A stretch of 64,000 bases of DNA from Porodaedalea pini. Its lineage: Eukaryota; Basidiomycota; Agaricomycetes; Hymenochaetales; Hymenochaetaceae. The stretch's first letter is position 1; each line of letters opens with the position of its first letter. This document shows positions 11,101-23,533 of the stretch, piece by piece. A model generated the notes under the pieces. It did no database searches and was not told the DNA's origin. It saw nothing but the letters and a program-made list of their open reading frames with translations. The stretch covers positions 124,001-188,000 of the forward strand of contig NBAY01000043.1 in assembly GCA_002794775.1 (NCBI GenBank). Reading direction: 5' to 3'. A program made the translations under genes and the position numbers.

Positions 11101-14100
11101 ATTCTGATTATATCGCGACAACGCGTGCGTTGTCCGAGTCCGGAGGGTTAACAAGTCCACTCGCACCGAGGTCAGTAACTGGGGACTCAATTGAAGAGAG
11201 GGAGGCGAGAGTAAGAGCACGGCCGCGAAAACCGGAGAGCGAAAGTGATGACGACGTTTTCCTTACACCGACTGCGGCGCGAACTGCATCATCCTATCAT
11301 TCTGCTCCTGGGACACCGACGCCATCGAGTGCAAGCCTGCCATCTACGGAATATGATACGGCCGTCAAGGCATCGTCTACGGAGTACGCGACCGCAGAGG
11401 TGTGCCCATCGACGCCACCCATGACTGAGACAGAGTACCTTACAGCTGAATGCCGGTGCAAGCCTGCAGCTCCGAGCATCCCTGAGGAGGTTGGCACGTT
11501 GACTCCGTCGCTGAGCCTAACTAGCCTGACAGACGAGAAGCTAATTGACACAGAAGTTGCAAGCTTGTATGCTCCATCGGAAGTTCCGACCATCCCTAGC
11601 GTTATTGAAGGGGCAGACATACCTTTACCAGAGTCTGAGGCTGAGGAATCACCGCTCCGTTCGCTGGCTGAACTAGAAAAGACGCCTTCAGTGAGCGTGC
11701 GCGAGCCAACAACGCCCTCATCTGAGTCGTCGGAGCTGCAACCGTCGACAATTCCTACCCCGACTGTCATTCCCCCGATCCCTTCTAGTGTCACTGAGAC
11801 TTCAGCGCAAACGACTACCTCTTTGACTCCTTCGACTGAGTCCAGTGCCCCTCCGCCATCCTCGCCATCCTCTCCGTCAATTGTGTCAGTTCCGCTGACG
11901 CCTTCTTCTCCGTCGTCGCCAACGTCGGTGAACTATAAGTCGGAGTCATCTAGGACGCCTAAATCTAGATCGCTCTATGTGCCTTCTCATAGTAGCGTAA
12001 AATCGTCTCCGAGTGTCACAGACGGTTATGAGACGTCGTTCTTCGCACCTTCGCCCTCATTGCATTCCATACCAATGCAAGATCCGGTAGATGTCAGCTT
12101 CGAAACATCCTTCATGCGACCGGGCGCGAGTGAGCTATTCTCTGACCAAGCTCCCAGTCCTTTCCTGCCCAAGGGACTGGGCGCGATGGGACTTAGTTCG
12201 ACCGTGACGCCGACATCGACGACTACAAACAGCACAACTAGCATCTCTCAGACGCCCACAGTTACACGCACATGGGGCACTCCTGATCCACCTACTCCTA
12301 GTTCAGTCACGACGGCAAGTAGCCTGAGCATGACCTCGGAGCGAACGCCCACCGTCAGCAGCCTCACGCCAAGCAGCGCCATGCTAACGGTGCCACCCGT
12401 GCGCAGTGCTCAACGGAGTGTAACACCTAGCAGCCTCACGCCAAGCAGCTATATTCAAGATTCCCAGGCAGCGAGTAGCGCGCCATACACGTCTGTAAGC
12501 AGTTTGACTCCGAGCGGTCCATTCGAGGGTGATAGCATTTTGGGCCATACGGTCACTGTGTCGAGAACACCGTCGAGCGTAAGCTCTATCTCAACTACTT
12601 CAATGAACAGCTCTGTCTTTGCGCCAACTATTTACGACGAGGCTATTGAATCCCCTGCTATGGTCCCGACGCTGCTTTCGTCAAGAGCAACAACTCCGCG
12701 ACCAGTAAGCATTTCATCCCTGCTACACCCATACAGCATGTATTGACTATAACTTACAATAGACGACTCCTCGTGGTGTGCCTTTGCCTAGTTCACCATC
12801 GTTGTCTTTCGCCACAGCCACGCCAACAGCGTCGATCAGTACACCACGTACTGACGCCCAGTCACTTCACACATTAACATCTGTCGCTACATCCGATGTT
12901 ATCGAGGCGCCGCGAGAGGAGATTCTTACGCACGACGTGAATAGACTATTGCGATATTTACACGACTTGGATCAAATTCGGGGTGGGGAGACGCAAGATA
13001 TGAAGGATCACCTGCAGCGCATAGAAGACGAACTGCGCGACCTTGCAGACTTCCTGCGGAAACCAGAAGTTTCCACAAAAGATCGGTCTGTCGGTGGTTC
13101 GGCTCAAGTTTCAGGACCGAGGTCTATCACACGCCCGCAGTCCCCAGTTTCAGAGTCTCTGGAATACGTTTCTACAGCACCGCAGCCGACGGTCATTGGC
13201 CAGAGACCGTTGGCGACTTCAGGCTCAACGTCACCTCTCCCGGTTCCTGAGCCGCGTGGAGTACGGACGCCTTCTGTGCGCTCTATAACACCTCCGCCAC
13301 AGATGTTGTCGTCCCCTTCCTACTCACCTTCGACGATAACGGAGGGCATGTCTTACTTGACATCGCCTCATTCGGACGATTTCAGTCTCATGAGTCTTGA
13401 AGACTATCCTGCGGTACCGATTAGTGCCCCTGGTTCGCCATCCTCTCCGTCTAGCCCTGTATCAGGCTTGTCCTTTTCATCAACAGAAGCTCCTTGGCCA
13501 CCATCTTCAGTGACGCCGAGCTCGGATCCTAGAAGTTCCATGGTGGCAGGTGCAGAAAATATTTCTGATTTAACGCCCGAGTCACCATTTCTCGCTGTAA
13601 CACCCGTGCCTGCAGCTTCTCCATTAGCTTCTCTGGCGTCTGCTGAATCTATGTTACCAATGCCGCCCGAGTCGATGACTCCTTCACAGGAGGCGGCAGC
13701 AGCCACTCCGCTTCCTGCTTCCCCGATGCCTGCGGCTCGCTACGTGGGATCACCGCTTCCGACATCGACGCCATTTGCATCATCTTCTGCGAGATCTTCG
13801 CTCTCATCTGCGACACCGCCTCCATCCTCCTCGATGCCGTCGTCCTCTTCGCCTCCGTCTATTGCACGAGGGCCGCCGTCTGTCGCTCAGGTTCGTCAGC
13901 CCATCTCGCCAGTCCTGTCGATGTCGGAACCAGAGCTTCCCTCTCCGGTGCCTCCGACGCCGGATATAGCTCAAGAATCTCCTGGTTTGCCGGTTCGTAT
14001 GCCGGAGCCTGTACTCCCGCAAATGGATATGCCAGTGCCCGAGTTTCCACCTTTAGAAACAGTACCCCCGTCTCCTTCGCTCAGTATTCATACTGTCCGC

Positions 14101-17100
14101 CCGGGTTCTGATAGAAGCGGTGGCTCAAGGGCATTAGATGACCTGAGGGACCTCCTCGAAGACCTTAGAGGACAAGCGCAGGCTCTTTGGAATGGGCAAC
14201 TGGCCACGAACCGCATGCTTGACGATCTAGTGGAAAGGAGGCCGCCCGTCGCTCCGGCGCCAGCAGTTGGCGACGAAGAAATGGGTAATCGACTTCGCAA
14301 CATAGAAGGGCTTCTGGATGGCATTCTTCGCGACTTGGCGAGAGGCGGCTTGGGTTCTGAAGAGCCGTCAGAAATTAGCTCAGACACGTCGTCTGCACTT
14401 CGCAGGTACATTGACCGCCTGCGCGACCGCCGACAAGAGCCTTTGCATATGCCGACGCCAATACGTGCTCCACCGCCGAATTTAGACTCGGAATGGCTGG
14501 AATTCTTGTCTGAGCCGCCTCCGGTTCCTGAACAGCCGATACATGGGCCTCCTCCACTCGTTCCTCTATATCGTCGTGCCGCAAGGCGACCTCGAGAGGA
14601 AAGCACGAGTCCACCTTTGACCATCGAATCGCCTATTCGCATCCGTTCCGTTCCGCTCGAAGAAAGTATTCCATTCGCGTTTTCTCCACCTTTATCAGCT
14701 GCCCACCGTCTCGATCGCATACCACGGGCGCCGCGTCTCCCGCAGCGTCCTGAAACGACTGCAGACATTGGGCGGACCCCTTTACCCGGATTCCGAGATT
14801 GGCCAGGGGACCCTCGCCGTCCAGTGCGTCGTCCCACGCGTCGTCCGACTCAGGAAGACATTGACATGTTACGTCAGATACATCAACTCCGACGGGATAG
14901 ACGAGGCGGGGGAGACGGTAGAATAGATGCAACTGTGCCACCGGTTAGTGACAACATTTTTTATTCGCGCGTTAGATGCTGACAGTTTAAAAAAAACAGG
15001 ACCAAAGTCCCGTTCTCGAAGAAGTACCTCCACCTCCTCGTGTCCATACGGCACCTCCTTGGTATAGACCGTCGCAAGTCAGACCCGGACAGACAGTGCG
15101 TTCTTTCTTCGCCTCCGATTAATACTTTGTCCTTAACTTTCATTTTCTAGCTTGACGATGCTCCTCACGTTGTACCGACGCCCGCTGCACCTCCTCCACA
15201 ACCTTTGCCTGGTGCGCAGACAGGTGTTCCGCCGCCAATGATGCCGATGCCTGTGAGTATTTCCTCTATTGATCATGATCATAACTAAATGATAGAAAAG
15301 GGAGTTCCTTTCGGAATTCCGATGACGGGACCTCCGCCCCCGTTCAATGAAATGTTGGACTTGCTACGCGTAAGTTTTCGTTGCGGTATGTAGCACTGGT
15401 AGCTTATCTTTTTTTCAAATGCGTCTTAGCAAAACCGACTTGCACAAACGGCGTCGATCGATCAGCAACGCGAGATTATGCGTTACATGAGAGGTCTGAA
15501 TCAATGGCTGGAACATGACGTTCGTGATCGCCAAAATGAGATGCGAAGCATTGGTGCTCGTGTAGACGCCCTAAGAGATGCGTTGCGGAACGAGCTTGGT
15601 CGCCTTGGTGTTCCGGGAGGCGGTTCGTTGAAATTACTAAAATGTATATTCAATTCTAACGCTTTTCTATAGGTGCCCCTGTATCCTTTCCACCAGCGAT
15701 GCCAGGCCAACCCCAGGGACCTCAAGGTCAGTCTGATATCTCGTAGAAACTACCCTCTCTTAACCATGACTCTTAGGACAAACATTTATTGTACCGCCGC
15801 TACCTCAGGCGCAACCGTTTGTACCCCCTGGAATGCCCGGCGGCCCTCCTGTAATTCCGGAGATGTCTATGCCTCAGCCTCAGGTGCCATTCACACCTGG
15901 TCCTTTTGGTCAACAAATGCCTGGTGCGGGACCTCCCGTCATGCCCCCGTTCCAAGATGGCAGGGCAGGAAGCGTATTTATCCCTCCTCGTCCCGGCATG
16001 GCAGATGCACCAGTTATTCCCGACTTTGAACGCTTCCCACGTCCTGGTGAACCTCTACGTCCTCCCCCAGAGGGTTATGCAGATCAGGGGCCCGGATATG
16101 AGGAGCCCTTCATCCCTCCACGTCCCCCTCCGACACCTGGGATGGTTCCAGTCCCACCGCCTCAAGGAGTTCCAGGGCAGCCTATCGCCGTCTTACCTCC
16201 TATGCCGATGGTTGAGCGAAGTCCTTCTCCCTCTGATAGTAGATCAAGTAGGAGCTCTAGTCCTCGGAGTCGACCCAGCCCTCGTCTCCCCGACATCAAT
16301 ATTCATGTTCCCTCTCCGCCTCCTCAGCAGATGCAGCCTTCTCAGCAGGCGCCACCTGCGGTTGTCCGAATGGGTGACCAAGGAGAACGCTTGCCGAGCG
16401 GACCTTTACACCCCGATCTGACTGGCGTGTACTCTCAGCCAACTGCCCTTCCACAACAACCAAGTCAACCAGTTGTTGTCGTCCCTCCGCCTGCGCCGGT
16501 GCCCACACTTCCCTCTGCATTTCCAGGAGAGCAACGTTTTCAATCGCCTCCCCCTCAACCAGTTGTCATTCAGTCGGATCGGCCATACTCACCCAGTCGG
16601 TCCTACGATCAACGTCCGGTAGTAGTAGTCCCACCGAGTCAGCGCAGTTATCGCTCTCGCTCTCGATCAAGGTCTGGTTCACCAACGAGAGTCCTCGTTC
16701 ACGCTCCCAGTAGTCGTCGAAGTTACAGAGATGACTCTCGCTCACCCCACCGCCGTCTGCAGCGAACACATACTGGGCCATCTGAGTACTCAGATCGCCC
16801 TAGGCGACAGCGTCGTCGTTCATATACACCTTCTGTCTCGTCCTCTCCACACCGTAGACATCGCCGACGACCAAGTTATGAAGATGCGGACAGAGGGCGA
16901 GGGCGCTCGCGAACACCATCGCCTTCAGGCCCTATTATTATTCGATCGGATTCTCGACGTTCCCGCACACCCCCTCAAGTAATTCTTCAGCCTAGTCAGC
17001 CGCAACCACAGATTATTGCTCAGCCGCTGGAAAGACTTCGATCTCGTTCCAGCTCACGATCGTCAAGGACGAGACCCGTCATCGTTCAACAGCCTTCGCG

Positions 17101-20100
17101 TACGCCGCCTCCTGTCATGCTTGGTGATCCAGGTTATGCGCAGCCGCCCACACAACCAGTTGTCATTGTTCCACCTACCCAAGCGCCCTCACAAGCGCCC
17201 TTGATTGTTCCGCCTCCAATGGCACACACTGGTTACGACGAAGGACGCACTCGTTATTCTCCGTCTCCTCCACGTACGCACGTTCCGGCGGGGGCTCCAA
17301 CTCAGCCGACAGTGCTAGTTCAGGCACCTCCTTCTCGGTACACATCGTTTTTTGCGTTTCCGTGAATTAGAACTTATCGATTTTACAGATACGAAGATGA
17401 TCGTGGTCGCCCCCGCTCGCGTAGCCCCGAAGTCAGAGTCGCTCATGTATCCAGGTCTCCTTCACCCCGAAGATCTTATTCACCCCGTGACGAAGGTACC
17501 CACCCATCCCGATTACGAAGGCCCCACCGTTCTCGGTCACGATCCTATTCTCCACGACGTGACGGATCAAGGCAAAGGTATCGTGATGATGATCGTCGTG
17601 GGCGAAGACATGGATCCCCGGAGTATTCTGAGGGCGATCCTAGGCGACGGCGACCATCTCGTTCCCCGACGCGCTATGAAGGCGATCGCGGGCGACGGCC
17701 ATCATCTCGTTCCCCGACGCGCTACGAAGGCGATCGCAGGCGACGGCGGCCATCTCGCTCCCCGACGTACGAAGAGGGCGATCGTCCGGGTAGGCGAAGA
17801 TCACCAATATATGAGGGTGATCGCCCTCGGAGGTCTCGCTCCCCAGAGTATCACGAAGGGCGACCGCCTCGTCGTGATTATTCACCAGCTCGCTCCCATC
17901 GCCCGGTGACGGCCGTTCACTATTCTCCGTCAGGGCGTCCTTTAACTGAGCGCGAATATGAGCGTACTCCACCAGCCATTCGTCGCAGTAGTCGGAGTCA
18001 GAGTCCTTCTGACCGGACTAGGATTGTACGAATTCCTACACATCCATCTCACGTTTCTACAGGTCAGCCTAGGCCGGTCTATACGGAAGGCGATGCAGGA
18101 ATTCCTGTAACTCACCCGGGACGCGTCCGTTCAGAGTCTCCGACACGCGTCGTTGTACATACTCGACCTCGGAGCCCTTCGCCAGAGCGAGTCGTAATAG
18201 GACCACAGCCACCAGCTGCACCGACTTACGTAGGCCCTGAGTCAGCCTATGAGCCAGAGTCGCAAGTTATACGAGTACCCACAACTGAGTCGCATCGGCC
18301 AGGGCGTGCCCTTTCGAGGATCGAGCGTCCCCCGACAGTTGTACGGATGGACTCCGGACGTCTTTCGCCGCGACCGAGTCATCTCGAGGAAGACTATCTT
18401 GAAGCGCCTATAAGTGTTCATCCCAGTTATGAGCCGACTATTGAAGGAGCACATCCTGTTCGTCCACCGAGCCCACGTACTGCAATTCACTCTGCAATCC
18501 ATGGTGCTAGGTCAGATACGGAGCCAGTGGTTCCATTGGTACCTACTGCAGGACATGCACCATCCCGTATTCCTCCCGAGCCCATCTATGAGCATGACGA
18601 AGGTGTCCCACAAGTCGTCAGAACGCATCGACCAGGTCGTACTCCTGATATCTATGAGCCGGGGACGCCATCTGGACCAGGTGACCTCGCTCTTCATGAT
18701 GCACTTCAGGCCCATCAGGAAAGGCTGGAAGAGCAAGAACGTCGTCTTGAAGAGCTTGGGCGTGCTGCCGTGGATGCAGAGGAACGTCGTGAGCAGTACT
18801 TCCGCGACCACGAGGAAGAACGGCAAAGGCTTTTCCAGGAAAATGAAGAGCGGCGCATTCGTGACGCAGCGGAACTTCGGGATGAAGTGGAACATACGCT
18901 GCAAGAAATTCCTCACCTACCCGTGGTGCCACCGCATATGGAGCAGCCAGCGATCCCTGTAGGAAGGCCACCGGCTGAAGGCGTTGAGCCAGTAGAAAGC
19001 GTTACTGCCCCCGGAGCAGAGGCGGTCAGTTTTCATGACGCGGCCTCCATTGCTGAATCTGCAAGGCCTGTGCCTCCGCCTATGCAGCCAATTGCAGCGG
19101 AAGGTATGCCTCAACTTCAAGAAATACTTGATTTACTTCGTGCACAGCAGGCCGAGACTGCCGACTGCAAAGCCGCGGAGGCCGAGCGCTTCGACGCTCT
19201 TCGTGACGAGATTGCTGAAGCGCGCGCGGATGCAAAAGCAGAATGTGAGGAACGTATACGAATGCTGGAAGATGAACTTGCTCGCGCTAGAGAGGAGCTC
19301 GAGCTCGAGCGCGGGCAGCGAAGAGCAGAGGAACTAGAGAGAATCGAGCGTGAACACGCTGACGTCATCGAACGCGACGAAGCCGTGCGCGCGCAACTTG
19401 GCGATATCACGAACATTGTGCAAGAACAGCGTGAGGAGCTCGCACATAAGAGGGAGCTAATGGATGAGAGGTGGCAGGAAAAGCAGCTGAGGCGAGAACA
19501 GAAGCAGGGGCGAAACGATGTTATGTACGAGATGCTCGAGCGCATCATTCAGGAGCGTGAGCAGGAGAGAACGGAACGAGATATAGAGAGAGCTGCTGCC
19601 GCTGAGCGTCCAAGTAGGTCAATTAATCATTGTCATATTCTTCTTTTCTGATCTAGTTGTTTCAAGGCATCGAGCACGTCCTTGAGGAGCTCAGAAGGCA
19701 GAATGACGCGCAGATCCAACTTATCAATAACCTCACTGATGCCTGGCGAGCGGACAGTGCCCGACAACATCAGGAGACGATCGATGCTGTCAGAGCAAGT
19801 GCACAGGAGATGGTTCCGTATAACTTAACTGGCTACCTTGACGAGTTTAGTAAGGCGTTGGCCGGCGAGATCCGCACGCTTTTGGGAGAGGTCGGGCGTC
19901 TTCACGAGCAGAAGCGAACTCTTCAATTGTATGTTACCTTTAAACTAACACTGGTATTCTTAATGCAATAGTGCTAATGGCTTTTGACAGTGAGATCGGA
20001 TCCCTTCTGCACATGCATAGCCAGTACGGGCCTGGGGGCCAATTCGAGCCAGACTGGTAATTCTTCATGATGGCTTCCGTTTCTAATGAGTTACTGATCT

Positions 20101-20558
20101 TCGTGTTGTCTCTCAGGCACCCAACTATGGGCCCGCTTGCGCCACCTCCGCCTCCAGGACCTGGCGACATGCCTCCGGGTGGAATGGGTGGCCCTCCGCC
20201 ACCCGGGCCTGACGAACCGCCCCCACCCGCAAGGCCAGCATGGCGTACAGTCCAGCAGCGCGCTCCGCGCCGGAGGCGAACCGGGAGAAGCGAAGCACAG
20301 GCGCCGCCTGCAGCGACGCTTGCCCCGCCAGAGCCGATCCAGCATCCGCCCAGCTGGGCGACGTGGCAACGTAAGTGCAGCAAATCCGTCTTTTGGAAAC
20401 TGCAATATTCTGACTTAACCTCCTCGTTGGTTACAGCAAATTTGTCATTCGTGCCGACGCCACCACCGCCTGGCGCAAGCCCTCTCGTGGTGCCGCCGTC
20501 GGGGCCGACTGGCCTGTTCGGTCCGCGTTCACCACGTGGAACGATGTACGCGGGCTGA
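8101..20558 (+). CDS. Giant PH-domain scaffold-like protein, 3,867 residues
   Basis: Sixteen exons were joined by consensus splice sites: 8101-8272, 8327-9576, 9652-10028, 10085-12704, 12763-14943, 15000-15095, 15151-15252, 15301-15369, 15430-15622, 15673-15726, 15777-17337, 17389-19613, 19667-19928, 19991-20056, 20117-20370, 20437-20558. They total exactly 11,604 nt. Residues ~475-605 form a PH-like domain (start PLRVGQLWYLNVH, end ARERVRWVSAIWEALDR). Around it are very long Ser/Thr/Pro-rich stretches. Later come short helical segments (LRYLHDLDQIRGG, DDLRDLLEDLRGQAQALW, QNRLAQTASIDQQ), a Pro-rich part, an SR/RS-repeat part (~2,900-3,100), a long charged coiled coil (~3,330-3,650), and a Pro-rich tail. 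PH domains bind phosphoinositides or proteins, so a membrane-cortex scaffold is plausible, but no function is established here. The splitting of this locus into several open frames is explained entirely by introns. Confidence 0.82.
17612..17850 (+). repeat. 48-nt (16-residue) tandem repeat inside the giant gene
   Basis: Imperfect 48-nt units encode a 16-residue motif of the type SRSPTRYEGDRGRRPS. About four or five units are visible, decaying into looser EGD...RRRSP copies. Because unit length is a multiple of three, another frame (17352-17909) is also free of stops and mimics a repetitive protein; that frame is a by-product. Confidence 0.75.
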
Positions 20559-21642
20559 GCCAGCTCTCACTTGTTGTTTTGTTTTGTTTTTGCATACCTC
20601 CTTGTATTAATTCGCTTTCCTATGACTTGGATCAGAGACGTAGTTCATCTTCCTCGACTAACCTTGTTTGTTTGTTTTTGCGCGTACCGCATCTTCCCTT
20701 TTTCTTTCTTTCCGTACGTCCTTGGAAGCACTTACTCACCTCGCATTCACTCATTATGCTTTCCTCCGCATTGCCTTCCTTTCCTGTGTTTCGGTCTGAA
20801 CAGGACTTATGCATATCACTGTCCTTATGTCTCATTAATCTCTGTCTTGTATTTTCTTGCATTGTGTTTGTTTTTGTTAGTACGAACGGAAAGCCATTGA
20901 TCCATGTCTTATGTTACCAAAGCTTACTTCTATTATTTCATATATACATTTTGATCTAGTCTTTTCGAGGGGCGAGGTTGACGATGTTGACCGTGCTAAA
21001 GATGGACATTTACTCCGACGCACATAGTGATGAACCACAGCAAGCAAGACAAAACAAAACTTGCGGACACATGTCGGAAAGATAGGGATGCAAGAATGAC
21101 AATAGGAAGGGGGCTCCGAAAGCCTGGCCGTATTCAGAGTCGTTATTCTGTTAGATCCGGGTTTCCAGACCCTCTGGAGGCGTTTTCCCGGTATGTAGCT
21201 TTGCGCTGCGTTTCACCCTGATTTTGTTTTTGATCCCGCTCTCGTTTAAGTTGGATTATTTGATGCCGACCCGACTTTGATCACTCGACCTCGCCCTCCT
21301 CAGAGCTGACAGCACGCGGAAGTCGTATTGATCATGACCACATTAACATCAATGTTATGAACTTTGTTTATTTTACCTATCAAGCTGAATCTTTTATTAC
21401 TAAATGAAAGCGGCTCTTATTGCTGATGATATCGAGTAACCTTGTGTTATACATGTATGTTGTACTTGATTGTTATGAGTATAGTCTATCAAATGAGTAC
21501 CGTTCTTTAACACAAGTAAAAGAGAAGTCTGGTAGGAGTAAGAGAACGAGACCAAGGGATGGAACAGACAACAGCGATACAGAGCAGATGAACAAACCGG
21601 AACAAGAGCCTGGAGTTCATGACGTAGGTAAGAAGATGTCTA
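20559..21642. other. 3' flank of the giant gene and intergenic DNA
   Basis: The first ~400 nt are T-rich and fit a 3' UTR. No open frame here has recognisable similarity. Nothing else was identified. Confidence 0.5.
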
Positions 21643-22306
21643 CTATGCGGGTGCACGTGTAGGTGTAGGAATAGCTTCAGATTCTGATGCAGGGGGTAAT
21701 GCAGGCGACTGGTTCTGCATCGTACTGGCAGGCGCAGGCTGGGTATTCACGACCCCTTCTTCCTCCTCCTCTTCTTCCCGACGTTCTTTCTCAAGCCGTG
21801 CGCGCCTCTCCCTCTTCTTCCGCCGCTCGTGCTCTTTGCGCTCCGCGCGCTCGAAGTTGTCCTCGCCGGACCCGTTCTCGAGGCATGAGTAGCAACAGCC
21901 GCGCGGGCCGCCACAGGGAGCGGAGGTGGAGGAACCGGCGCCGTATGATTCTGTGACAAGAATCTTAATGAGTGTGTTGTTTTTTTCAGCTGAACACAGG
22001 TAGTGCATTTAATATTGGGGGAGAAACCGAAAATTTGACGCACTGAGGAAGCAGAATGAGGAGAGAGCCTCGACGCAGCAGACGCCTGTGGCGACCCGAC
22101 GCGATCCGAAGTTCAAGTCAAAGCGTGCATATCATTGGAGGCGTAGAGTTTGACAGATAGAGGAGGCATTCAGTAAGAAGGAAAGAAAAAAAAAAGTGAA
22201 ATGCAATAATGCTGCGGTCAGCTGAAAGTCTCTGCGCATCATACTAGCGGAGACTCAGGAAGGACGTACAGCACCCCGCGTCGCATGCAAGAGCAGAGTC
22301 GGCCAT
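21643..22306 (-). CDS. Small Cys-rich protein with charged helical tail
   Basis: Proposed three-exon minus-strand gene. Exon 1 from 22306 encodes MADSALACDAGC, exon 2 (near 22090-22050) adds CVCCVEALSSFCFL, and exon 3 carries the rest to the stop at 21643, all joins in frame. The product, about 140 residues, has a hydrophobic Cys-rich start, a second Cys cluster (CGGPRGCCYSCLENGSGEDN), a strongly charged RKE-rich helix with a run of seven glutamates, and a Pro/Ser tail. Small Cys-rich proteins with an acidic tail of this type occur in basidiomycetes and are uncharacterised; palmitoylated membrane attachment is a guess. The first intron (~200 nt) is longer than usual for this window, so exon 1 is the weakest part of the model. 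Confidence 0.5.
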
Positions 22307-23139
22307 GACTTGAGGATGGCAATAGAAACGTCAAATGGCGAGGAGAGGAAAGCGAGTGCTAAGTCGTAGTGCTTTGCTGGTGGAAGTAGGAGGAGAGGCG
22401 TGGGGCGGGGGACATCATGGCATGCCAGCCAAAAGCCGAACTTGGTATGGGTCCACTGGCAATCACCGCAAATCATGGCTATGCCTAATACAGATACACC
22501 TTACCACTCTTTCTTGCCCTCTCAGTCGAATTCTTTCCCAATTTATATGGATCTGGATCTGGACGCCAGTCAAAGATCCAAAACTTGGCTGCAGCCCGAC
22601 GATTTCTCTGTGCGAGTTCGCAATAGCAAAGACTGGTACTAGATAGACGGCAGTACAGTAGTACATCCCTGCAGTTGTAAATATGCTCTTCAATGCTGTT
22701 CAGCTTGGCACGTTCGGGAAATCCGAGGAGAAATTAATGTCGTGCTCATCACGGAATGGATTTTGCAAAAAAAAAAAAAAGAAAAAGCCGCACTTTCAAG
22801 CGAAGCTATTTACACAGAATTCAAAGATCATGCAGGGGAAATACGTCGACTGGTGCGCACGCAGAGAGAAAGCGTATCAATTCTAGATTCACAGCGGGGC
22901 GAATGCGAATGCGATTGGGAGGTTAAAGTACATATGCGACAGCCGAGTTCGCACCTCGTGTAATCTACTCATTTTCTTTTCTGCGTGCCAATTGAGTTGT
23001 TAAGAGTGGCTTCTGGCATGGTGTGTTGAGTAGCGAAAACAAGACTGTGACGTACCTGCGTACGCTCTCCCCTCCTCTCCCATAACCCCGAGCCACCCGC
23101 CAGCACACGACGTACGACAACGGTAAAGACTTGAAGCGG

Positions 23140-23271
23140 TTAGACACGTGCGGGGGAGTGGGCGTGCAGCGCGCGTGCGTTGACGGCGACGAAGTGGTAT
23201 GCGAGGACGGCGAGAACGGCGCAGAGCCCGAGCGCGTTCGCGAGGTTGTACAGCGTTTGGTGGGTGATCAT
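23140..23271 (-). CDS. OST4: Oligosaccharyltransferase subunit OST4
   Basis: A single-exon frame of 43 residues beginning MITHQTLYNLANALGLCAVL and continuing into AVLAYHFVAVNARAL. It has one transmembrane helix from about residue 10 to 30 with a short N-terminal luminal and C-terminal tail, the form of Ost4 mini-proteins (about 36-45 residues). Ost4 bridges Stt3 with Ost3/Ost6 in the ER oligosaccharyltransferase that transfers the Glc3Man9GlcNAc2 glycan to Asn. Start is the only Met. It is head-to-head with QCR8; the two starts are 262 bp apart. Identification rests on size, topology and the N-terminal pattern. Confidence 0.72.
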   Translation of the reverse strand: MITHQTLYNLANALGLCAVLAVLAYHFVAVNARALHAHSPARV

Positions 23272-23533
23272 TTTTTTGTTTTCGTCTGATAACGAGGTTT
23301 AGACTGCCTTGTTATGTTTGAAGGAGGGGTGTACAGAGAGGGGTGGATAGACGTACGTTGCCGGTTTGGTGTAGGCGCAGTGCGCAGAAGGTATGGGATG
23401 TGAGCGCGAGAGACGCGCTGGCGTGACGTGTCCGGTTCGTTCCGTCACCGCACGTGCTCCCCTTCTTCCACTCCTCCTTCCAACTTCTAATTCAACCTTT
23501 CAGTTATCCCTTGCTTTTCATTAGACGAACAAA
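23272..23533. promoter_or_regulatory. Divergent promoter region OST4/QCR8
   Basis: 262 bp between the two divergent start codons. It has pyrimidine-rich tracts close to the QCR8 start, but no specific factor site was recognised. Confidence 0.5.

Noticed and set aside
14088..14837. 249-codon minus-strand frame opposite the giant gene
   Set aside because: Arg/Ser-rich mirror of a low-complexity coding exon; no family resemblance or splice structure.
17352..17909. 185-codon repetitive plus-strand frame (GDGHHLVPRRATKAIAG...)
   Set aside because: It is a by-product of a 48-nt repeat; the spliced frame of the giant gene covers the same DNA and fits both flanking exons.
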